DNA of 64,000 nucleotides. Source: DATLSM01 sp963722965. GTDB lineage: Bacteria; Actinomycetota; Thermoleophilia; Solirubrobacterales; 70-9. Positions 36,924 through 46,184 of the stretch are shown piece after piece. The stretch lies in contig CAVROX010000003.1 in NCBI GenBank assembly GCA_963722965.1, positions 3,273 to 67,272 on the forward strand, read 5' to 3'. The position numbers and the translations under genes were made by a program. A model generated the notes under the pieces. That model ran no database searches and was not told where the DNA came from. It worked only from the letters and a program-made list of their open reading frames with translations. Numbering within the stretch: the first letter of the stretch is position 1; every line of letters begins with the position of its first letter.

Positions 36924-37241
36924 TGCTGCTTTGAGAGCCACTGAATCGATGGTGAGCGATTGTGGCTGCTCCGTTGCCGACAAGCCCGACGACCTGGGCT
37001 CCCCCGGCGTGCGTTCCTCAAGCGTGATTCCCATCTTGGCTTCCCCCCCGATCGACTCTACAAGTTTGGTCGCCGCGAGCCACAGGAGGAAACCGCGACG
37101 CGAGGGGACGTGTCTGGGCCCCACTTCATCTGCACCGCGGGGGGTCGTGTGAAATGGACCCCACAGACGCCGTCGAGAACCCCGAGGCCCGCGAGATACT
37201 ACGAACCGTCGAGACGATGAAGCCGCGCCGCCCGGCGACGA
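36924..37241. other. Intergenic region, nothing seen
   Basis: About 320 nt between convergent genes. No clear terminator or gene. Confidence 0.4.
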
Positions 37242-37583
37242 TCACGCCGCGGGCGGGGGTGATGCGGCCAGCGCGAAAGGGCTCCCCTCCGAGTCGCGGC
37301 AGATCGCCCAGCGCTCGCCCGGGTGGATGATCGAGCCGCCCAGCTCGCGGACGTGATCGAGTGCGCTGGCCATGTCATCGACCGTGAAGTAGGGCAGGGA
37401 GCCGGTGTCACCGGGCCCGGTACCGCGCTCGTGCACTCCGAGTCGGATGCCGTCCTCGTCGGCCTCCCAGCCCGACCCAGCGCCGGCTTCACGCGGCGCG
37501 AGCTCGACGCCGATCAGACCCTGCCAGAAGCGCAGGGCGCGCACTGGGTCATCGGCGGGGAACTCGATCAAGGGCGTCGGCAT
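37242..37583 (-). CDS. VOC-superfamily (glyoxalase/bleomycin-resistance-like) protein
   Basis: 113 residues, one VOC module: LIEFPADDPVRALRFWQGLI, GIRLGVHERGTGPGDT, PYFTVDDMASALDHVRELGG, and ICRDSEGSPFAL. These proteins bind a metal through His/Glu and act on small molecules. The usual first-strand His is replaced here, so catalytic metal binding is uncertain. ATG at 37583. Confidence 0.85.
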   Translation of the reverse strand: MPTPLIEFPADDPVRALRFWQGLIGVELAPREAGAGSGWEADEDGIRLGVHERGTGPGDTGSLPYFTVDDMASALDHVRELGGSIIHPGERWAICRDSEGSPFALAASPPPAA

Positions 37584-37674
37584 GTCTCTCAGCGGGCGCT
37601 TCGGAGCGCGTTTGGTACCGAAGGATTACCACGAGCCCCCAAAGAACTTCCAACCGGTCTCCTCTCAGGAGCGC

Positions 37675-37697
37675 AAACCCGCTTCCGAAGCGGGTTT
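37675..37697 (-). terminator. Terminator hairpin beside the tRNA fragment
   Basis: AAACCCGCTTC pairs with GAAGCGGGTTT across a very short loop. On the minus strand it follows the tRNA 3' fragment by a few bases, where a tRNA terminator would be. On the plus strand it ends in TTTT, so it could act both ways. Confidence 0.75.
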
Positions 37698-37705
37698 TCG
37701 GTGAG

Positions 37706-37745
37706 TCGGGGCGGCAGGATTTGAACCTGCGACCGCTCGGCCCCC
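37706..37745 (-). tRNA. tRNA 3' fragment (T-arm and acceptor strand only), likely integration scar
   Basis: On the minus strand the sequence has a complete T-arm (GCAGG, TTCAAAT, CCTGC), then CGCCCCG plus discriminator A, followed by the terminator at 37697. Going 5' there is no matching CGGGGCG acceptor strand, D-arm or credible anticodon arm, so it is not a functional tRNA. Such 3' ends are typical of attachment sites left by integrases. The false frames across it (RSQVQILPPRL) are a known annotation artefact of tRNA ends. Confidence 0.72.
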
Positions 37746-37811
37746 AGCTGGGTGCCCAGCACCAACACAATGCAGGCACGAGGGGTACGGGAGGCAGTAG
37801 AGGTGCTGCGC

Positions 37812-37834
37812 GACTGTGGCACGGACTGTGGCAC
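37812..37834 (+). repeat. Paired 11-bp motif, 12-bp spacing, next to the tRNA fragment
   Basis: Two GACTGTGGCAC copies (37812-37822 and 37824-37834), preceded by GCGC, 65 nt from the tRNA fragment. Position and spacing resemble integrase arm-type sites near attachment cores. Confidence 0.75.
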
Positions 37835-37910
37835 GAAGACTCAGGAACCTTTGATCGCGCTCCTCACGACGGCGAGCGCGGGTCATTTTTTGGCTCCCTA
37901 GAGCGCTCCA

Positions 37911-38010
37911 CAACAGAAAACGCCCCGCCTAGGGCGGGGCGTTTCTGGGGTTACTACAGGGAGGAGAGATATGTATCTCTATATATGTGGATCCGTGGGA
38001 GGTAGGTGGG
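37911..38010 (+). repeat. Dispersed repeat copy R6: hairpin-box half, with further stems
   Basis: CAACAGAAAACGCCCCGCCT opens a perfect 12-bp stem (AAACGCCCCGCC, loop TAG, then its complement ending TTT), which is a bidirectional-terminator shape. The GTTTCTGGGGTTACTACAGG box follows. After GAGAG come AGAGATA/TATCTCT stems and TGTGGATCC, as in R7. The GGTTGTT and GACTGTGGCAC half is absent. A CCTATCG/CGATAGG stem lies just beyond, at about 38032-38053. Confidence 0.8.
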
Positions 38011-38218
38011 CTCTCATGTGCCGCGGGCGCCTATCGTGGGAAGCGATAGGGGCCATTGGGCGGCGACGAGCCCAGCCAGGAAGTCTTTCGTTGTGCATCG
38101 TCAGCCTCACGCGAATCCTTTAGCAGGATACGAACATATGTGCGATTTGTGTGTGAGTGCGGTCACAGTCGCCTTTCGCAGCAGACCAGGTCGAGCCCTA
38201 GCCGCGGTTAAAAGACTG

Positions 38219-38247
38219 TTGCAGGCGCTCCTAAGATCCCGATAAAT
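38219..38247 (+). promoter_or_regulatory. Weak candidate promoter for tlyA
   Basis: TTGCAG at 38219 and GATAAAT at 38241, spaced 16 nt, about 35 nt before the GTG at 38281. Matches to consensus are partial. Confidence 0.3.
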
Positions 38248-38280
38248 GGCAAGATTGGGTGCGGCTGTACCGTTCTGGCC

Positions 38281-39063
38281 GTGAGGAAGGCCAGGATTGA
38301 CGCGGTTTTGGCTGAGCGAGGGTTGTTTCCGTCGCGCTCGGCGGCGGCTGGTGCAGTGCGGGCCGGGGAGGTTCGGGTCGGGGCGGACGGGCCTGTGGCG
38401 CTGAGGCCGAGCCAGCTTGTCGATCCCGGCGCAGCGCTGGCCATCAGCGATCGACCGCGGTTCGTCTCGCGCGGTGGCGTCAAGCTGGAGAATGCGCTCA
38501 GTGCCCTCTCTATCGATGTCTCAGGACAAGATTGCCTTGATGTCGGCGCCTCGACCGGGGGCTTCGCCGACTGCCTACTGCAGCGGGGCGCCGCCCGGAT
38601 CGCCGCGGTCGACGTTGCCTTCGGTCAGCTGGACTGGAGGTTACGCGAGGACCCGCGTATCACCGCGATCGAGCGTCTTAACGCCCGCGCGCTGAAGCCC
38701 ACGGACCTGCCCTTTGTCCCACGGCTGGCCACCCTCGACGTGTCATTCATCTCGGTCACGAAGGTCCTACCGGCAGTAATCCGCTGCATCTCCCCCGCCG
38801 GCGAGGTCTTGGCGATGGTCAAGCCCCAGTTCGAGTTGGGCCGAGAGCGGGTTGGCAGGGGTGTCGTCCGCGATCTGGCCGACCGCCGTGAGGCGATCCT
38901 CGCGGTTGCCAACGCCGCCCGCCACCTTGGTCTGCCAATAAGGGGATTTGCGTCATCCGGCCTCCCGGGTCCGAAGGGCAATCGCGAGACCTTCGTTTGG
39001 TGTGGGGGAGAGGGCCAAGGGATCGAGCGGCTCGAGCTGGAGTTAAAGAAAGTTGCTGTATGA
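38281..39063 (+). CDS. tlyA: TlyA-family rRNA 2'-O-methyltransferase (S4 + FtsJ domains)
   Basis: Methylates ribose in rRNA; mycobacterial TlyA acts on 16S and 23S and affects capreomycin sensitivity. 260 residues with an N-terminal S4 RNA-binding domain (KARIDAVLAERGLFPSRSAA, AGEVRVGADG), the YVSRGG-like linker RFVSRGGVKLENAL, and an FtsJ Rossmann domain with DCLDVGASTGGFADCLLQRG, VPRLATLDVSFISVTKVL and VLAMVKPQFELGRERVG. The start is GTG. It overlaps nadK (ATGA) and opens the conserved tlyA-nadK-recN-steA-steB run. Confidence 0.95.
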   Translation: MRKARIDAVLAERGLFPSRSAAAGAVRAGEVRVGADGPVALRPSQLVDPGAALAISDRPRFVSRGGVKLENALSALSIDVSGQDCLDVGASTGGFADCLLQRGAARIAAVDVAFGQLDWRLREDPRITAIERLNARALKPTDLPFVPRLATLDVSFISVTKVLPAVIRCISPAGEVLAMVKPQFELGRERVGRGVVRDLADRREAILAVANAARHLGLPIRGFASSGLPGPKGNRETFVWCGGEGQGIERLELELKKVAV

Positions 39064-39906
39064 AGACCGCCGCGCTGATCACCCACTCGCATCCGCCTGC
39101 CGCCACGGATGCCGTCGCCGTCGCCGTAGCCGTAGCCCGCGAGGCGGGATGGCGGCTGATCGCCACACCAGACGAGCTGGATAAGCATGGGGCCGCGGCC
39201 AATGGGGTCGAGGAGGTCGCTGAGTTGTCCGGTCTGCCAGATCTCGGCCTGGTGCTCGGCGGCGACGGTTCGATCCTCTACGCGCTGCGCAGTTTTGCTC
39301 GCAGCGGCGTCCCTGTCTTCGGGGTCAACTTCGGCACTGTCGGCTTCCTCGCGGCGGTTGAGCGCGACCGAGCCGAGGAGGGGATCCGGCTCGCTCTAGC
39401 CGGCGAGATCGAGACGCTCGAGATGCCGGGTCTGGAGGTCGAAGTCGACGGTCAGGCCCATGTAGCCCTCAATGACGTCAGTCTTACTCGGCGTCCGCGC
39501 GACCGGGTTGCGGAGCTGAGCTACGCAATCGCGGGGGAGGAGGTAGGTCACGTCCGCTGCGACGGCCTCGTTGCCGCCACGCCAGCCGGCTCGACCGGGT
39601 ACAACCTCGCCAACCAGGGGCCGATCCTCGCCTGGGGAGTGGAGGGATACGTGGTCAGCTACATAGCCGCCGCACTCCCTTACCGCACGAGCTCTCGTTG
39701 TCGCCCCCGGTGACGTTCTCCAGGTAGGCAATGCAGGGGGGCGCGAGGCTGTCGACGTGGCGATCGACGGTGAACAGGTCGGGGAGCTGGCGCCGGGCAG
39801 GGCGCTTGAGGTCCGCTTCGCCAACGGCATCGGTCGGCTTGCCCAGCTACCGGGGACGAGCTTCTACCAGCGAATACGCGAGAAGTTCGGCCACCTGGCC
39901 GTTTGA
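39060..39906 (+). CDS. nadK: NAD kinase, one frame break
   Basis: Phosphorylates NAD to NADP with ATP or polyphosphate. ATG at 39060 overlaps tlyA. Shows the GGDGS motif (LVLGGDGSILYALRSF), VPVFGVNFGTVGFLAAVE, NDVSLTRRPRDRVAEL and the CDGLVAATPAGSTGYNLANQ motif. After GYVVSYIA the frame breaks near 39673 (one extra base) and continues HSLTARALVVAPGDVLQVGN to the stop at 39906. Joined length is about 281 residues, normal for the family. Confidence 0.94.
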
Positions 39907-39951
39907 GGATCCCAGCCGGGCGAAGCTTTTCTTTGGTTAGGCTCTGCTCGC

Positions 39952-41485
39952 ATGGAGCGCAAGTGGTGGACCCTCATCGTGGTCTCGTCGCGACGTTCAT
40001 GCTGCTGCTCGACGTCACGGTCGTCAACGTCGCGCTGCCCGACATCCGGAAAGCCGCTGCACGCAAGCCTCTCCAGCCTGCAGTGGGTTGTTGACGCCTA
40101 CTCGCTTACCCTCGCCGCGTTCCTGCTCACTGCCGGGTCACTCGGCGATCGCCTCGGACGTCGCCGCGTCTTCTCGATCGGCTTCGGCGATCTTCACCTT
40201 CGCCTCCTTCCTGTGCGGAGTCTCCGGCGACCCGACTCTGCTCAACCTCGCCCGCGGCCTTCAGGGCGTCGGCGGCGCGGCGATGTTCGCCACCTCGCTG
40301 GCGCTGATCGGGCAGGAGTTCCAGGGCGCCGATCGCGCCACGGCGTTCGGCGTCTGGGGCGCGACGATCGGCGGCGCGGTCGCGATCGGGCCGCTGGTCG
40401 GCGGGCGTCATCACCGAGCACCTCGGCTGGCAGTGGATCTTCTTCGTCAACGTCCCGATCGGATTGGTGGCGATCGTCCTGACCGAGCGCAAGCTCGCCA
40501 ACGTCGCCGCGCAAGATCCCTCGCGGATCGACATCCCCGGCGTGGCCGACCTTCTCGGTCGCGCTCTTCCTGTTGATCTTCGGGCTGATCCGCGGCAACC
40601 CCGATGGCTGGACCAGCGCCACGATCCTCGTGTCGCTGATCGGCGCCGCGGTCGCTGCTGCTCGTCTTCCTGGCGATCGAGCTGCGCAGCGCCAACCCGA
40701 TGCTCGACCTGACCCTGTTCCGCAAGCCGGCATTCAACGGCGTCTCGGCCGTCGCCTTCGGCCTCTCGGCGGGATGTTCGCGATGTTCCTCTACCTGACC
40801 CTCTACATCCAGGAGGTGCTCGGCTACTCGCCGCTTCAGGCCGGCCTGCGCTTCCTGCCGCTCACGTTCCTGTCCTTCGTCGTCGCGCCGATCGTCGGGC
40901 AAGCTCTCCAACCGAATCCCGGTCCGCGTCCTGCTCGGGGTCGGCCTCGCCACCGTTCGGCGTCGGGTCTGCTGCTGATGCACGGTCTCACCCCGACCTC
41001 GGGCTGGACTGCACTGCTCGTAGGGTTCATCCTCGCCGGCACCGGGATCGGGATCGCCAACCCGCGGCATCGGATCGGCGGCGATCGCGGTTGTCCCGCC
41101 CGCTAAAGCCGGCATGGGCTCGGGTATCAACACAACCTTTCGGCAGGTCGGCATCGCGACCGGCGTGGCCGGCCTTGGGGCGGTCTTTCAGGCTCAGGTC
41201 GGTTCGAAGTTAAGCGAACTGCTTCCGCACGCCCCGAAGGGCTTGGGCGAACTCGTCTCAGTCGGGCGGCTCTCAGGCCGCCGCCGCGGCCACGCCCCCG
41301 CCGTACGGCCTGCGGTAAGCCATGCGGCGACGATTGCCTTCGTCAGCGGACTCAACGAGATACTGCTGATCGCTTCGGTCCTTTCATTTGTCGCGGCCAT
41401 CCTCGGTTTCACCCTCGTTCGCTCCCGCGACTTCTTCCGGCCGCAGGCCGCGAAGGAGGCTCCCGCTGAGCCTGTCGCTGTGTAG
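39952..41485 (+). CDS. MFS drug/metabolite exporter (DHA2, EmrB/QacA type), about ten frame breaks
   Basis: A 14-helix proton antiporter of the DHA2 branch. In joined reading: FMLLLDVTVVNVALPDIRKA (motif D1), LQWVVDAYSLTLAAFLLTAG, SLGDRLGRRRVFSIG (motif A), ARGLQGVGGAAMFATSLALI and GPLVGGVITEHLGWQWIFFV (motif C), with AGMGSGINTTFRQVGIATGV late. Breaks occur roughly every 50-200 nt between 39980 and 41300. Most fit one extra G or C in a short run. The density could mean decay, but pyrG nearby has the same pattern, so consensus error is preferred. It sits between nadK and recN, where the conserved cluster normally has no transporter. Confidence 0.85.
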
Positions 41486-41524
41486 GGGGAAGGATCCGTC
41501 GCCTCCTGGTGCTAAACAGCGTGC

Positions 41525-43214
41525 ATGCTCCGCGAGCTGCGGATCGAGAACCTGCTTCTGATCGAGAGGGCCGAGCTCCGCCTCGGCGAGGGCCTCAATG
41601 CGATCACCGGGGAGACCGGGGCCGGTAAGACGGTGCTCGCACACTCGCTCGACCTGCTGATGGGCGGGAAGGCTGCGATCGCAGATCGTTCGGCCCGGGG
41701 CGGAGGAGGCCTGGGTCGAGGGCGTATTTGACCTGCCCTGCAGTCTCCTGAAAGACCCCGAGCTCGCAGAGATCGCCGAGCGTCTGCCGGCGGGAGCCGA
41801 TGGGGTGGTGCTGGGCCGCCGCATCTCAGCGAGCGGGCGCACCGCCGCCTTCCTCGCTGGGCGCGCTGCATCGGCTTCTGACCTCAAGCTCATGGGTAGC
41901 CGCCTGCTTGCCTTCTACGGCCAGCATGAGCATCGCAAGCTGACGATCTCCTCGGCGCAGATGGAGGTTCTCGACGGTTTCCGCCGGCGCCGGGCACTTG
42001 GAAGTGCGACGGCGCTACCGAAAGGCCCACGGGGAGTGCGCGCGCCTCTTGGCCGAGCTGACCGAGCTGCGGGAGCGCGACGGATCTCGCGAGCGCGATC
42101 TCGACCTCCTTCGCTACGAGCTGTCTGAGATCGAGGAGGTCGCCCGAGATTCGGCTGAGGAGGCGGAGTTGGTCGCCGTCCGCGGGCGGCTGCGCCACGC
42201 CGAGGGTCTGCGGGAGGCGGCCGCTGGCGCCCACGCTGGCCTTGCTGGCGTCGAGGAGGACGGCGGCGGAGCGGCGAGCGCGCTGGCGAGGGCAGAGGCC
42301 CTCCTGCAAGGTGTGGTCGGCATCGACGGCGGCTCTGGACCCAATATCGGAGCGCCTCAGCGTCCTCGCGGTCGAGCTTGGCGACTCGATAGCGGGACTG
42401 CGCGAGTACGCGGGCCGGCTGGAGGCCGACCCCGAGCGCCTTGCCGCCGTCGAGGATCGCCTCGACTCGCTGGACCGGCTGAAGCGCAAGCACGGCGGCA
42501 GTGTTGAGTCGGTGCTTGCCCACGCCGAGCACTGCCGGCGGGAGATCGAGCGGCTGGAGAACGGCGAGGTGCGGACCGCTGAGCTGGAGGTCGCGCTTAG
42601 TGGAGGCGGAGCGCGAGCAAGGGGGAGCTGGGCGAGCGGCTTGAGCAACGGTCGCGAAAACGCCTCCGGCCCTTTCGAACGGCAGCTGGCAAAAGCGCTT
42701 GAGGGCCTGGCGATGCCCGGCGCCGACCCTCGAGGTTGTGTTGGACCCACACCCTGCGGCTTTCGGTGCCGGCGGTCGTGAGACCGTGGAGTTGCGGATC
42801 TCACCCAACCCAGGAATCGAACCGGCGCCGCTTCGCGACGCCGCCTCGGGCGGAGAGCTGTCCCGGGTGATGCTGGCTTTGAGCGGTCTCAGCAACGGTG
42901 GAGGTGCACCAACCTTCGTCTTTGACGAGATCGACGCCGGCATCGGGGGTTCCACCGCGCGCGTAATTGGTGAGAGGTTGCGAGAGCTGGGAGAGGGCCG
43001 TCAGGTCATCTGCATCACCCACCTACCCCAGGTCGCCTCGCTCGCCGCGACCCACTTCCGGCTGGAGAAGGACGTCGCCGGGAAGCGGGCGACGGCGATC
43101 GTGCAGCGGTTAGACGGCGAGGGGATGGTCGAGGAGATCAGGCGGATGTTGGGTGGCGGCCGTGCTGATGAGGCCGCAACCCGTCACGCCCGCGAGCTGC
43201 TCGCCGCCGCCTGA
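41525..43214 (+). CDS. recN: DNA repair ATPase RecN, several frame breaks
   Basis: An SMC-like ATPase acting early in double-strand break repair. The N-terminal frame has LRELRIENLLLIERAELRLG and Walker A GETGAGKT. Later frames give VVLGRRISASGRTAAFLAG and LLAFYGQHEHRKLTIS, then coiled-coil arms, then the C-terminal ASGGELSRVMLALSGL (signature), FVFDEIDAGIGGSTARVIGE (Walker B) and VICITHLPQVASLAATHF. Breaks are visible near 41690, 41985, 42340, 42615, 42690 and 42730. Joined length is about 555 residues. It is in its conserved place after nadK. Confidence 0.92.
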
Positions 43215-43251
43215 TCCCCGCGCCCGCGCTGGCAGCGGCTAACCTGCTGCG

Positions 43252-44439
43252 GTGGCTACCGCTAGTCGCCGTCGCTTTCCCGCGTTGCTCTCGCGTCGCA
43301 ACGGGGCGTCGGCGGCGGAAGCAATTCACGGGACCGTGAAGCTGGGGCGGCGCACCAAGCGCCTGGTCAAGCACCTCGGCCCCGGTGAGGTCGCGGTCGT
43401 CGACCACCTCAACATCGATCGGATCGCCGCCGAAGAGTTGATTGCGACGGGCGCGCGGGCGGTGCTAAACGCCTCGGAATCCTCCGACGGGCGCTACCCA
43501 AATACCGGCCCTCTGATGCTCGTCCGGGCGGGGATTTGCCTGATCGATTTCCCCGGGGAAGACCTCTTCGAGCGCCTACGCGACGGCGACCCGGTGACGA
43601 TCGAGGGCGGCGCGGTCAGCGTCATGGGCAGGGAGGTGGCGAGGGGACAGGTGCTCGGGGCAGTGGAGTTGGAGCGCCGCCTCGATGAGCAGCGCGCGCG
43701 CATCGACGAGGCGCTCGCCGATTTCGCCGAGAACACGGTTGCCTATGTCCGCCAGGAGACAGACCTGTTAACCGGCAGCATCGAATTCCCCCCGACCCGC
43801 GCCTCGTTTCGCGATCGCCACGTCCTTATCGTCGTTCGCGGCGAGCGCCATCGACGAGATCTCAAGGCACTTCGCGCCTACATTCGCGACGTCCGTCCGC
43901 TGATCGTCGCCGTCGATGGCGGCGCCGATGGGGTGCTGGAGGCCGGGTTGAGACCCGATCTGATCCTCGGAGACATGGACTCGGCCAGCGACGAGGCGCT
44001 GCGCTGCGGGGCCGAGCTGATCGTCCATGCTTATCCGGACGGGCGGGCTCCCGGGCGCGAGCGCTTGCTGGAAATGGGATTGCCACACACCCTGGTCCCG
44101 GCCGCGGGAACCAGCGAGGACGTCGCGATGCTGATGGCATACGAGAAGGGCGCGGCGCTGATCGTCAGCGTTGGCGCCCATTTCAATCTGATCGAGTTCC
44201 TCGACCGCAAGCGAGGCGGTATGTCCTCGACCTTCCTCACCCGCTTGCGGATTGGCGAGAAGCTTGTCGATGCAAAGGGGGTGAGCAGGCTGTATGCGCC
44301 CAGCTCCCCCTTTGGTCCCGCAGTGCTCTTCCTAGCCGCCTTCGCGATCGTCCTGGCCGTTGTCGTGATCACGTCGCCCGCCCTCAATGACGTCGTCCAG
44401 TTGGTCTGGCTCAAGATCAAGATCTCCCTCGGGCTTTAG
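43252..44439 (+). CDS. steA: SteA-type cytokinetic ring protein (thiamine pyrophosphokinase-like fold)
   Basis: 395 residues. Corynebacterial SteA works with SteB in cell separation at the division site. Features: VDHLNIDRIAAEELIATGAR and VLNASESSDGRYPNTGPLML in the N-part, VDGGADGVLEAGLRPDLILG followed by DMDSASDEAL (TPK-like) in the middle, EDVAMLMAYEKGAALIVSVG and FLDRKRGGMSSTFLTRL, and one C-terminal membrane helix (AVLFLAAFAIVLAVVVITS). GTG at 43252. The frame is intact while both neighbours upstream are broken. Confidence 0.9.
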   Translation: MATASRRRFPALLSRRNGASAAEAIHGTVKLGRRTKRLVKHLGPGEVAVVDHLNIDRIAAEELIATGARAVLNASESSDGRYPNTGPLMLVRAGICLIDFPGEDLFERLRDGDPVTIEGGAVSVMGREVARGQVLGAVELERRLDEQRARIDEALADFAENTVAYVRQETDLLTGSIEFPPTRASFRDRHVLIVVRGERHRRDLKALRAYIRDVRPLIVAVDGGADGVLEAGLRPDLILGDMDSASDEALRCGAELIVHAYPDGRAPGRERLLEMGLPHTLVPAAGTSEDVAMLMAYEKGAALIVSVGAHFNLIEFLDRKRGGMSSTFLTRLRIGEKLVDAKGVSRLYAPSSPFGPAVLFLAAFAIVLAVVVITSPALNDVVQLVWLKIKISLGL

Positions 44440-44477
44440 CACGAGGCTCCCCGCTGACCATCTAGCCTCCCCCGCTG

Positions 44478-45344
44478 ATGGGTTACAGCGCGCGCTACCA
44501 CGCCACCTCGCTGATCGCGGTCTTTCTCGCCCTCGCGATCGGGATCCTGATCGGTGCCGAGTTCGGCGGTTCGGCGCTGAACAACACCCGTAGAGAACTC
44601 GAGCGCAGCCTGGTCGGCAACCTCCAGGACGCACGGTCTCGAGCCGACCAACTCAGTGGTCAACTCGGGCGCGCCGACGAATTCGCCGAACGGATCTATC
44701 CGGTCCTGGTCCGCAACCGCCTTGCTGGAAGGCGAATCGCGATCCTCGCGCTTGGCGGATTGCCGGGCAATGTCTCTTCGGCGATCGAGACGGCGCTGGG
44801 GCCTACGGGGGCAAGGCTCGTGGGCGTCGGGGTGGTGCGGGAGCCAGTCGATCTCCGCTCCCTGGCCGCCGGCCTCGCCAAGACCCGCTTCTCTGATCTT
44901 GTGCACAACCCCGAATCGCAAACCGCGCTCGGATCCGGCATCGGGCGCCAGATTGTTCGGGGCGGCTCGCTGGTTGAACTTGTCCGTAGCCCGCTCTTTT
45001 CGCAAGCAAGCGGCAACTTCGGCAGGCTCGGGGGGGTGGTCGTGGTACGCGACCAGCCCAACAATATGGGTCCGGTGCAGCGAGCCACGGCGGCGCGGCT
45101 GGAAGCAGCATTGGTGCGGGGTGTGATGGGTACCCGGACGCCAGCAGTTGGAGTTGAGACCTCCACGGTCGAACCCTCCTCGGTCCCCTTCTTTAATAGC
45201 AACGCACTCTCCAGCGTTGACGACATCGATCTGGTGGCCGGGAGGGTGGCCCTGGTCTTCGCGATGTTGGGGGCCGAGGGCAGCTTCGGTATCAAGGGAA
45301 GTGCGGACCATTTGCTGCCTGACCTGCTGGCCCCCGGGCACTGA
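44478..45344 (+). CDS. steB: SteB/MctB-family membrane protein
   Basis: 288 residues. An N-terminal membrane helix (YHATSLIAVFLALAIGILIG) is followed by a coiled-coil stretch (RRELERSLVGNLQDARSRAD) and an extracytoplasmic domain ending in a cell-length disordered tail. In mycobacteria the homologue MctB is an outer-membrane protein linked to copper tolerance. In corynebacteria SteB partners SteA in septation. The position directly after steA favours the septation role. ATG at 44478. Confidence 0.88.
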   Translation: MGYSARYHATSLIAVFLALAIGILIGAEFGGSALNNTRRELERSLVGNLQDARSRADQLSGQLGRADEFAERIYPVLVRNRLAGRRIAILALGGLPGNVSSAIETALGPTGARLVGVGVVREPVDLRSLAAGLAKTRFSDLVHNPESQTALGSGIGRQIVRGGSLVELVRSPLFSQASGNFGRLGGVVVVRDQPNNMGPVQRATAARLEAALVRGVMGTRTPAVGVETSTVEPSSVPFFNSNALSSVDDIDLVAGRVALVFAMLGAEGSFGIKGSADHLLPDLLAPGH

Positions 45345-45350
45345 GCGACC

Positions 45351-46184
45351 GTGTATTGGGTCGGCTTCCCGCTCTCACTCGCGCTCGCGCTTCTGCTGGT
45401 CCCTGCAGGCGCGCGCGGGCTGGCGGATGCAGGACTCACGCGTGAGAATTACCGCGGCGCCCAGCTTGCCTTCCCACTCGGCGCGGTATTGGCGACGGCC
45501 GCTTTGGTCGCGCTCGCCCCGCTTGCCTTCCTCAACGACCGCGCGGAGCTTAAGCTCATCGACCCCGAGCTTCGCCGTTGGATCCCATACGTGATCGGAG
45601 TGGCCTTTCTCGGCTTCCTCGATGACTCGCTCGGCGGGAGGGGGCCTGGCGCGCCTCGTGGCTGGCGGGGTCACGGGCGGGCCCTACGCGAGGGAAGGCT
45701 CTCGACCGGTGCGATCAAGGCGATCGGGGCGCTTGCGCTTGCTGCCTATGTGGTTTCAGGACAGGGGCTGGAGTCCTGGCGATATTTGGCCGACGTCGCT
45801 CTGCTGATCCTCACGACCAACCTCGGCAACCTCCTCGACCTGCGGCCGGGACGCGCCGAGAAGGGGTTGGCGCTGCTAGGTGTCGGTCTCTGCCTGGGGG
45901 CCTGGACACTCGCGCCGCTCGAACTCATGGGTATTTTTGTCGGTCCGGTTCTGGTCGGTGCCTGGCTTACGCTGGGCGAGAGGGCGATGCTGGGGGATAC
46001 CGGATCGAATCTGGTCGGGGCCATTGCAGGCGTCTGGCTGCTGACCACGCTGGGTGGAACAGGGCGGCTGATTGCGCTCGGGGTGGTCACCCTGCTCACC
46101 GTTTACGGCGAGATGCGATCAATTTCGGCGGTGATTGAGTCGGTTCCGCCACTGCGCTGGCTAGACTCGCTCGGTAGAGGATGA
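45351..46184 (+). CDS. MraY/WecA-like phospho-sugar transferase (GT family 4)
   Basis: 277 residues with about nine membrane helices. Motifs: YVIGVAFLGFLDDSLG (DD pair, Mg2+), LLILTTNLGNLLDLRPGRAE (NLxNxxD-like) and LGERAMLGDTGSNLVGAIAG (GDxGS). The family transfers a sugar 1-phosphate from UDP to polyprenyl phosphate to begin cell-wall or surface polymers. It is shorter than MraY and lacks the HHHH-type loop, so its substrate is open. GTG at 45351 follows steB by 6 nt, and its stop overlaps the pyrG ATG. Confidence 0.85.
   Translation: MYWVGFPLSLALALLLVPAGARGLADAGLTRENYRGAQLAFPLGAVLATAALVALAPLAFLNDRAELKLIDPELRRWIPYVIGVAFLGFLDDSLGGRGPGAPRGWRGHGRALREGRLSTGAIKAIGALALAAYVVSGQGLESWRYLADVALLILTTNLGNLLDLRPGRAEKGLALLGVGLCLGAWTLAPLELMGIFVGPVLVGAWLTLGERAMLGDTGSNLVGAIAGVWLLTTLGGTGRLIALGVVTLLTVYGEMRSISAVIESVPPLRWLDSLGRG

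Noticed and set aside
37589..37834. Minus-strand frame containing RSQVQILPPRL
   Set aside because: This peptide is a typical false translation of tRNA 3' ends. The DNA is better explained by the tRNA fragment and terminator.
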